Assembly: GCA_045643185.1 (NCBI GenBank)
Contig: JAZUKH010000055.1
Location: 1 to 11,099 of the forward strand
Origin: RGIG464 sp045643185
GTDB taxonomy: Bacteria > Myxococcota_A > Bradymonadia > UBA4248
Reading direction: 5' to 3'
DNA length: 11,099 bases
The notes under the pieces were generated by a model. It saw only the letters and a list, made by a program, of their open reading frames with translations. It was not told the DNA's origin and ran no database searches. The position numbers and the translations under genes are program-made. Position 1 is the stretch's first letter, and each line of letters begins with the position of its first letter. Positions 6,101 through 11,099 of the stretch are shown piece after piece.

Positions 6101-6134
6101 GTTCAAAGTGAGGTCTAGCAACCCCACTTTGAAC
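6101..6134 (-). terminator. Long hairpin after the activase gene
   Basis: GTTCAAAGTGAGGT (6101-6114) and ACCCCACTTTGAAC (6121-6134) form a 14-bp stem with one mismatch and a six-base loop, ten bases beyond the activase stop codon. There is no T-tract on the minus strand, so it may act as a weak or factor-assisted terminator or as a 3'-end stabiliser. Its position favours a role at the end of the activase transcript. Confidence 0.5.
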
Positions 6135-6144
6135 AATACGCGTT

Positions 6145-9100
6145 TTAACCGCCGCGCAACTCGGTGGCGACCGACGAATGGTTATGGAGATAAATGACCT
6201 CACCCTCTTTCTGAAGGTTGCGGAATGCCACGGAAAGCATCAATTTAATGCGGTTCAGCTGATTCACCTCACTGGCTCCCGGGTCATAATCGATCGGTGC
6301 AATGTTCGCCGTCGGATGAAGTTCACGGATCTTTTTGATCATGCCTTTGCCCGTCACGTGGTTGGGCAGACACGCAAACGGCTGCAAACAAAGAATGTTC
6401 GGCACGCCAGTGTGGATCAGCTCCAACATCTCGCCCGTCAGGAACCAGCCTTCGCCCGTCGTATTGCCGATCGACAGGATCGGTGACGTCATCTTCGCGA
6501 TCTTATCGATCGACAGCGGCGCCTCAAAACGCTTGCTCGCATTTAATGCTTTGAACAGCGGATGCTGGAAATACTCGATCATCTTAACGGCTGAACGGCA
6601 CGCAAACGCGCTCTTCAGCGGCATCGCCAGATTCTCATAGTTAAAGATCGCATCTGAGATCGTATAAAGGAAGAATCCCATCAGATCCGGCACGACGGCT
6701 TCAGCGCCTTCGCGCTCCAGAACATCCACTATATTATTGTTGGCTCCCGGATGATACTTCACAAGGATCTCGCCCACGACACCCACGCGAGGTTTGCGAA
6801 CGTTCGTGATCTCCAATGCGTCGAATGCCTCAACGATACCCGCGCAATTCTTCGAAAACTGCGCAAAGTCTGCCTTTTCAAGTGCCTGGCAACAGATCGC
6901 GTTCCATTTTTCGTACAGTGCATTCGCCGAACCAGGCACTTTTTCATACGGGCGGACGCGATACAGACAACGCATCAACGCATCGCCATAGATGAACGCC
7001 TGAAGCGTGCGTTTGACGAGCGGCAGTTCAAACGAAAAACCGGGATGTTTTTCGAAACCCTGCGCCGAAAGCGGCACGACGGGAACATAGCTGAACCCGG
7101 CTTCGCGCAATGCTTTGCGAATGAAAGCCACATAGTTGGTGGCACGACAGCCGCCCCCCGTCTGCGTGCAAAACACCGCCGTTTGATGGGGATTAAAGTC
7201 ACCACTTTTGAGCGCATGAATGATCTGCCCCGTCGTGATGATCGACGGGTAACACGCGTCATTGTTGACGTATTTCAACCCTTCATCGACCGCTGCCCGG
7301 TCGTCAACGCCATTTTTGCCCAGGATCACAAAGTTGTAGTTCGAATCACGGAACGCCTTTTCGAGCAAACGGAAGTGAATCGGCGACATCTGCGGCGCAA
7401 TGATGTTGTAGGTCTTACGCATCTCCACGGTGAACGGCACGCTCGGATAGAGTTCCTTGGGCAACACGCGTCCGACCTGACGACGATCACGCTCGTTCAG
7501 CGCCGCGATCAGTGAACGCACGCGAATGCGCGCGGCACCGATGTTGTTGCCTTCGTCGATCTTGAGCGACGTGTAGATCTTGCCATGATTTTGAATGATC
7601 TCCATGACCTGGTCGGTCGTGACCGCGTCAAGACCGCAGCCAAAACTGTTAAGCTGAATGAACTCGAGGTTCGGCGTCACCGAGGCAAAACGTGCCGCGG
7701 TGTACAAACGCGAGTGATACGCCCACTGGTCGAACACACGGAGCTTCTCCCCTGTGTCGCCACGCAAAAACACCGAATCTTCCGTAAACACCACGATGCC
7801 GAAGCCCGCAATCATTTCGGGAATGCCATGGTTGATCTCGCGATCGATGTGATACGGGCGGCCGCCCAGCACGATACCGCGGCAGTGATGGTCGCGCATA
7901 TAGTCGAGGGCTTCATCGGCCGCGTGGCGAATATCCGCCTTGTAGGCATCGTATTCGGCATACGCCGCTTTGACGGCTGCACGCACTTCCTTGCGATCCA
8001 CATTGAACGACTTGCGAAACTCGTCAAAAAGACGATTCGCAAGTTCTTCTCTCGCATCCAGGTTAAGGAACGGGTGCATGAACGTCACACCCTGTTCTTC
8101 CAAAGCATCGACGTTGTTGCGAATGACTTCCGGATATGACGTCACGATCGGGCAGTTGAAGTGGTTATTCGCGCTCTTAATGTCTTTCTGCTCGTAGGCA
8201 ACACACGGATAGAAAATGAAATCCGGTTTTTGATCGATCAGCCATTGAATGTGACCGTGAACGAGCTTGGCAGGATAACAAGCCGACTCGGATGGGATTG
8301 TTTCGATCCCCAATTCGTAGATGGCACGGGACGACTGCGGCGAAAGAATGACTCGGAAACCAAGCTGGGTAAAGAACGTGTGCCAGAACGGATAGTTCTC
8401 GTACATATTGAGCACGCGCGGCAGGCCGACCGAACCACGGCGCGCCTGCTCCGGCGCGAGCGAGGCATAGGCGAACGTGCGCTTGTGCTTGTAATCAAAC
8501 AGGTTGGGCACCTTCGACTTGTTCGTGCCCCCCACCGGGCGGTCACAACGGTTGCCCGTCACAAAACGGCTTCCATCCGAAAACGCGTTGATCGTCAGCA
8601 AGCAATGGTTGCCGCAGCCCTGGCAGCGCGTCATCGTGATTTTATTTTTGAACTCGGCCAGCTCATTCGCCGGTCTGATCGCACTGACGTGCTGATCTTC
8701 GGCACAGCGTTCCTGCGCGATCAGGGCGCAGCCGAATGCCCCCATCAACCCGGCGATGTTCGGACGAACGGCTTTGAGCCCCGAAATGCGCTCAAACGCG
8801 CGCAGGATCGCGTCATTGTGGAAGGCACCGCCCTGAACGATGACGCGCTGACCGACCGAAGACGGGTCGCGCAGCTTGATCACCTTGTAAAGCGCATTTT
8901 TTATGACGGAATAAGACAATCCGGCCGAGATATCCCCAACGCTCGCGCCCTCTTTCTGAGCCTGTTTGACGCGCGAATTCATAAAGACCGTGCAACGCGT
9001 GCCCAGATCGACCGGGTTCTCGGCAAACAACGCCTCTTTCGCGAACGTCTGAGCCGTGTGTCCCAGGCTCTTCGCAAACGTCTCAATGAACGAACCGCAC

Positions 9101-10437
9101 CCCGACGAACACGCCTCGTTGAGCAAAATGCTTTCGATCACGCCGTTGCGCAGCACCATGCACTTCATATCCTGACCGCCGATGTCCAGAATAAAGTCGA
9201 CGTTCGGCAAAAAATAATCGGCGGCTTTGTAGTGCGCGATCGTCTCGATCTCGCCCAGATCGACGTTGAGGGCTTTCTGGATCAGCCCTTCACCATAACC
9301 GGTGACGCAGGCATTCGCCAACACGGCCGTCTCGGGCATCTGAGCGTACAACGTGCGCAGGATCTCGATCGTTTTGTCGAGCGGCTTGCCTTCGTTACTG
9401 CCGTAATACGAAAACAGGATCTCACGGTCCTCACCGATCAGCACGACTTTGCTCGTCGTCGAACCGGCGTCGATGCCCAAAAACACGCGTCCCGCATAGT
9501 TAGCAAGGTCGCCACGGCGCGCTTCATCGGCATGTTCAGCCAAAAAAGCATCGTATTCCGCTTCATCACGGAACAGGGGCTCCAGACGGCGCACTTCCGT
9601 CGTGGCTTCATCGGGGCACGCGTTCATGCGTTCAAGCAGCTCGTCGAACGAGATGGCACGCTGTTCGCGCGACAGACGCGACGCACCCATCGCAACAAAA
9701 AGATTCGCGTTTTCGGGAACAAGCACGTCATTGGGACCCAGTTTGAGCGTCTCAATAAAGCGCTGACGAAGTGACGGCAAAAAGTGAAGCGGCCCGCCCA
9801 AAAACGCGACCTTGCCTCGAATCGGATGACCGCACGCCAAAACACTGACGGTCTGATTCACGACGGCCTGAAGAATGCTGGCCGCAATGTCTTCGTGACG
9901 CGCACCCTCGTTGAGCAACGGCTGAATATCGGTCTTGGCAAACACGCCGCAACGCGCCGCGATCGGGTAGATCATGCGATGTTCCATCGCGAGCGCATTC
10001 AACCCGTCCGCGTCCGTGTCGAGCAGCGTCGCCATCTGGTCGATAAACGCCCCCGTGCCGCCGGCACACGTCCCGTTCATGCGCTGGTCGAGCGAACCGC
10101 CAAAAAACGTGATCTTGGCGTCTTCACCACCCAGTTCGATCGCCACATCCGTTTGCGGCAAATACGTTTCAACCGCACGCGTCGATGCGATGACTTCCTG
10201 ACAGAATGGCAGGCCAAGTCGCTCCGCCAGCCCCATGCCCGCACTCCCCGTCACGCACAACGTCATCGTCGGCGCGTGAAGCGATGCACCGATCTCACGC
10301 AAAAGCGTAAAAACTGAGCGGCGAATATCAGAATAGTGACGACGATACGTCGAAAATACGATCTCGTCGTTGCCATCCTCGACGACTGCCTTGACCGTCG
10401 TCGAACCTACATCAAGACCACAGTGAAATATTGTCAT
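6145..10437 (-). CDS. Large acyl-CoA dehydratase activase-like protein (double BcrAD/BadFG ATPase plus DUF2229 and HgdB-like regions)
   Basis: 1430 residues, the usual size of the long form of this family. Two ASKHA ATPase domains (about 5-255 and 319-575) each start with a phosphate loop (GLDVGSTTVKAVV, GIDAGSTTSKVVLI) and carry GGEDAK or GGQDMK. Each has a cysteine pair 39 residues apart: Cys124/Cys163 and Cys443/Cys482. This matches the Cys127/Cys166 spacing with which the HgdC homodimer holds one [4Fe-4S] cluster, so the two domains probably form an internal pseudo-dimer. Next come a four-cysteine site (605, 608, 612, 631), a DUF2229 region (about 670-800), and HgdB-like segments around 850-1150 and 1217-1430. 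Short activases use ATP to push one electron into 2-hydroxyacyl-CoA dehydratases under anaerobic conditions; the partner and reaction of the long form are not established, and no separate dehydratase genes lie here. The start has AAGGA about a dozen bases upstream. Probably cytoplasmic, transcribed alone. Confidence 0.93.
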   Translation of the reverse strand: MTIFHCGLDVGSTTVKAVVEDGNDEIVFSTYRRHYSDIRRSVFTLLREIGASLHAPTMTLCVTGSAGMGLAERLGLPFCQEVIASTRAVETYLPQTDVAIELGGEDAKITFFGGSLDQRMNGTCAGGTGAFIDQMATLLDTDADGLNALAMEHRMIYPIAARCGVFAKTDIQPLLNEGARHEDIAASILQAVVNQTVSVLACGHPIRGKVAFLGGPLHFLPSLRQRFIETLKLGPNDVLVPENANLFVAMGASRLSREQRAISFDELLERMNACPDEATTEVRRLEPLFRDEAEYDAFLAEHADEARRGDLANYAGRVFLGIDAGSTTSKVVLIGEDREILFSYYGSNEGKPLDKTIEILRTLYAQMPETAVLANACVTGYGEGLIQKALNVDLGEIETIAHYKAADYFLPNVDFILDIGGQDMKCMVLRNGVIESILLNEACSSGCGSFIETFAKSLGHTAQTFAKEALFAENPVDLGTRCTVFMNSRVKQAQKEGASVGDISAGLSYSVIKNALYKVIKLRDPSSVGQRVIVQGGAFHNDAILRAFERISGLKAVRPNIAGLMGAFGCALIAQERCAEDQHVSAIRPANELAEFKNKITMTRCQGCGNHCLLTINAFSDGSRFVTGNRCDRPVGGTNKSKVPNLFDYKHKRTFAYASLAPEQARRGSVGLPRVLNMYENYPFWHTFFTQLGFRVILSPQSSRAIYELGIETIPSESACYPAKLVHGHIQWLIDQKPDFIFYPCVAYEQKDIKSANNHFNCPIVTSYPEVIRNNVDALEEQGVTFMHPFLNLDAREELANRLFDEFRKSFNVDRKEVRAAVKAAYAEYDAYKADIRHAADEALDYMRDHHCRGIVLGGRPYHIDREINHGIPEMIAGFGIVVFTEDSVFLRGDTGEKLRVFDQWAYHSRLYTAARFASVTPNLEFIQLNSFGCGLDAVTTDQVMEIIQNHGKIYTSLKIDEGNNIGAARIRVRSLIAALNERDRRQVGRVLPKELYPSVPFTVEMRKTYNIIAPQMSPIHFRLLEKAFRDSNYNFVILGKNGVDDRAAVDEGLKYVNNDACYPSIITTGQIIHALKSGDFNPHQTAVFCTQTGGGCRATNYVAFIRKALREAGFSYVPVVPLSAQGFEKHPGFSFELPLVKRTLQAFIYGDALMRCLYRVRPYEKVPGSANALYEKWNAICCQALEKADFAQFSKNCAGIVEAFDALEITNVRKPRVGVVGEILVKYHPGANNNIVDVLEREGAEAVVPDLMGFFLYTISDAIFNYENLAMPLKSAFACRSAVKMIEYFQHPLFKALNASKRFEAPLSIDKIAKMTSPILSIGNTTGEGWFLTGEMLELIHTGVPNILCLQPFACLPNHVTGKGMIKKIRELHPTANIAPIDYDPGASEVNQLNRIKLMLSVAFRNLQKEGEVIYLHNHSSVATELRGG

Positions 10438-10514
10438 GACTTCTTAAATTCCTTGTATGTACACGCATCTCGTGCGCGTTCTTCACGAAAAAAGGGAAAA
10501 ATATCCCCAGAACG

Positions 10515-10529
10515 CGTCATGAACGTCAT
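10515..10529 (-). promoter_or_regulatory. Direct repeat ATGACG-TTC-ATGACG upstream of the activase gene
   Basis: The 182-bp gap between the activase and the knotted-protein gene contains, on the minus strand, two direct copies of ATGACG separated by three bases, about 80 bases before the activase start codon. Tandem hexamers on one face of the helix can be regulator sites, but no regulator is known to me for this motif. No convincing -35/-10 pair was found, although the gap must hold the activase promoter because a terminator lies upstream. Confidence 0.2.
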
Positions 10530-10571
10530 AACATCACTTTTTATTCCACATGTAGGTATTTTTCTTACATC

Positions 10572-10609
10572 AAAACAAAAAAGCCGCGGCCTCTTCTCAA
10601 AACCGCGGC
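10572..10609 (-). terminator. Intrinsic terminator of the septoil-knot protein gene
   Basis: GCCGCGG (10603-10609) and CCGCGGC (10583-10589), read on the minus strand, form a perfect 7-bp GC-only stem with a 13-base loop, followed by TTTTTTGTTTT (10572-10582). It lies 11 bases after the stop codon. It separates this gene's transcript from the activase gene downstream. Confidence 0.85.
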
Positions 10610-10619
10610 AGAAAATACC

Positions 10620-10961
10620 TTACTTTTTCCCCGGAAAGCTATTGACCAGCTTGATCTTGACGTCGGGGAAGCTGTCAACGATCTTCACTTTTACATCGGG
10701 AAAACTATCGACGATCTGAACGCGGCCGCAGCTGTCAGGAAAACTTTCCACGATCTGAACATCCACATCTTCAAAGCTGTTCACGATCTGAACCTTGAGA
10801 TCCGGAAAACTATCGACGATTTGAACTTTTCCATAAAGCTGAACCGTCTCACCGCGATCCGTTTTGATCGAGCAATCTCCGTCCGCCAACGCCACTGCGG
10901 GCATCGCAAACGCAAACATCGTCACCAGAGCCAAACCCAAACCCAAAGATTTCAATTTCAT
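10620..10961 (-). CDS. Secreted 11-residue-repeat protein, probable 7(1) septoil-knot family
   Basis: 113 residues. A standard Sec signal peptide (lysines 2 and 4, hydrophobic core, ALA before residue 27) predicts an exported mature form of about 87 residues. No lipobox is present. From residue 45 the chain is six copies of K/R-V-x-I-V-x-S-F-P-D, starting at 45, 56, 67, 80, 91 and 102, after a degenerate first strand VQLYG. The period is 11 except for a two-residue insertion after the third copy, where Cys78 sits; Cys30 could be its disulfide partner. From memory, this VDSFPD-repeat pattern belongs to the Pfam Septknot family, whose members are predicted to form a 7(1) knot, one of the deepest known. 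Seven strand-like units fit that topology. Biological role is unknown. The start at 10961 is chosen over an upstream ATG at 10997 because AAGGAG lies eight bases before it and the signal peptide begins there. Confidence 0.82.
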   Translation of the reverse strand: MKLKSLGLGLALVTMFAFAMPAVALADGDCSIKTDRGETVQLYGKVQIVDSFPDLKVQIVNSFEDVDVQIVESFPDSCGRVQIVDSFPDVKVKIVDSFPDVKIKLVNSFPGKK

Positions 10962-11001
10962 CGCGCATCTCCTTGTAGCAAAATCGAAACAAATCACTTC
11001 A

Positions 11002-11019
11002 GCCCGGCCGATGCCAGGC
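11002..11019 (-). other. Hairpin upstream of the septoil-knot protein gene
   Basis: GCCTGGC (11013-11019) and GCCGGGC (11002-11008), read on the minus strand, form a 7-bp stem with one G-U pair and a four-base loop, about 40 bases before the start codon. A moderately T-rich stretch follows on the minus strand. It could be the terminator of a leftward gene outside the window or a 5'-UTR structure. The rest of 10962-11099 is AT-rich and shows no coding region. Confidence 0.35.
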
Positions 11020-11099
11020 TAAAATAGCTGATTTAAGCAATTTTCACACCAGTCCGACCCAATCTCATTGATTTTACATTCAATTTATGCGTCGCAGCA

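Noticed and set aside
8161..9774. 537-codon open frame on the plus strand
   Set aside because: It is antisense to the ATPase domains of the activase gene, has no ribosome site or recognisable domain, and has the composition of a mirror frame.
10962..10997. Upstream ATG extending the septoil-knot protein by 12 residues
   Set aside because: The extension would place polar and charged residues before the signal peptide and would translate through the Shine-Dalgarno sequence that serves the ATG at 10961.

Overview
The window looks like a chromosomal segment from a Gram-negative-type bacterium with an anaerobic trait: a large 2-hydroxyacyl-CoA dehydratase activase homologue, a small Sec-exported repeat protein and a DUF2293 protein of a kind I associate, from memory, with myxobacteria and other former Deltaproteobacteria. 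GC content is moderate by eye. I cannot fix the phylum from this sequence alone. No rRNA, tRNA or CRISPR array was seen.

Layout, left to right. Bases 1-48 hold the first 16 codons of a leftward gene that reads like the N-terminus of an IS30-family transposase, cut by the window edge. A rightward gene (299-1720) encodes a membrane-anchored transglutaminase-like protein. It is bracketed by two copies, in opposite orientation, of a roughly 90-bp palindromic repeat (143-232 and 1751-1839). The copies share terminal and core blocks, but their intermediate stem segments differ while staying base-paired.

Three leftward genes and one small leftward gene fill the rest. DUF2293 (1857-2558) follows a very large modular peptidoglycan hydrolase (2645-5908). 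The hydrolase joins an Amidase_2 domain, a GH73 glucosaminidase and a C39-like cysteine peptidase with three SH3-like modules, three copies of an unrecognised ~57-residue module and Pro-Val-Glu-Glu linkers, yet has no visible signal peptide. A strong cUUCGg-loop terminator separates it from DUF2293. Upstream lies a 236-bp AT-rich regulatory region with two perfect inverted repeats. Next is a 1430-residue activase-like protein (6145-10437) carrying two ASKHA ATPase domains, each with the cysteine pair expected for a shared [4Fe-4S] cluster. Last is a 113-residue secreted protein (10620-10961) made of 11-residue VxIVxSFPD repeats, which I assign to the 7(1) septoil-knot family. It has its own intrinsic terminator.

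The genes do not form an obvious pathway. Three concern the envelope or exterior (transglutaminase-like protein, hydrolase, knotted exported protein) and one is central anaerobic metabolism. Terminators and long spacers suggest mostly single-gene transcription units. The most unusual items are the paired covarying palindromes around the transglutaminase gene, the signal-less multi-enzyme hydrolase with its unknown repeated module, and the knotted repeat protein.
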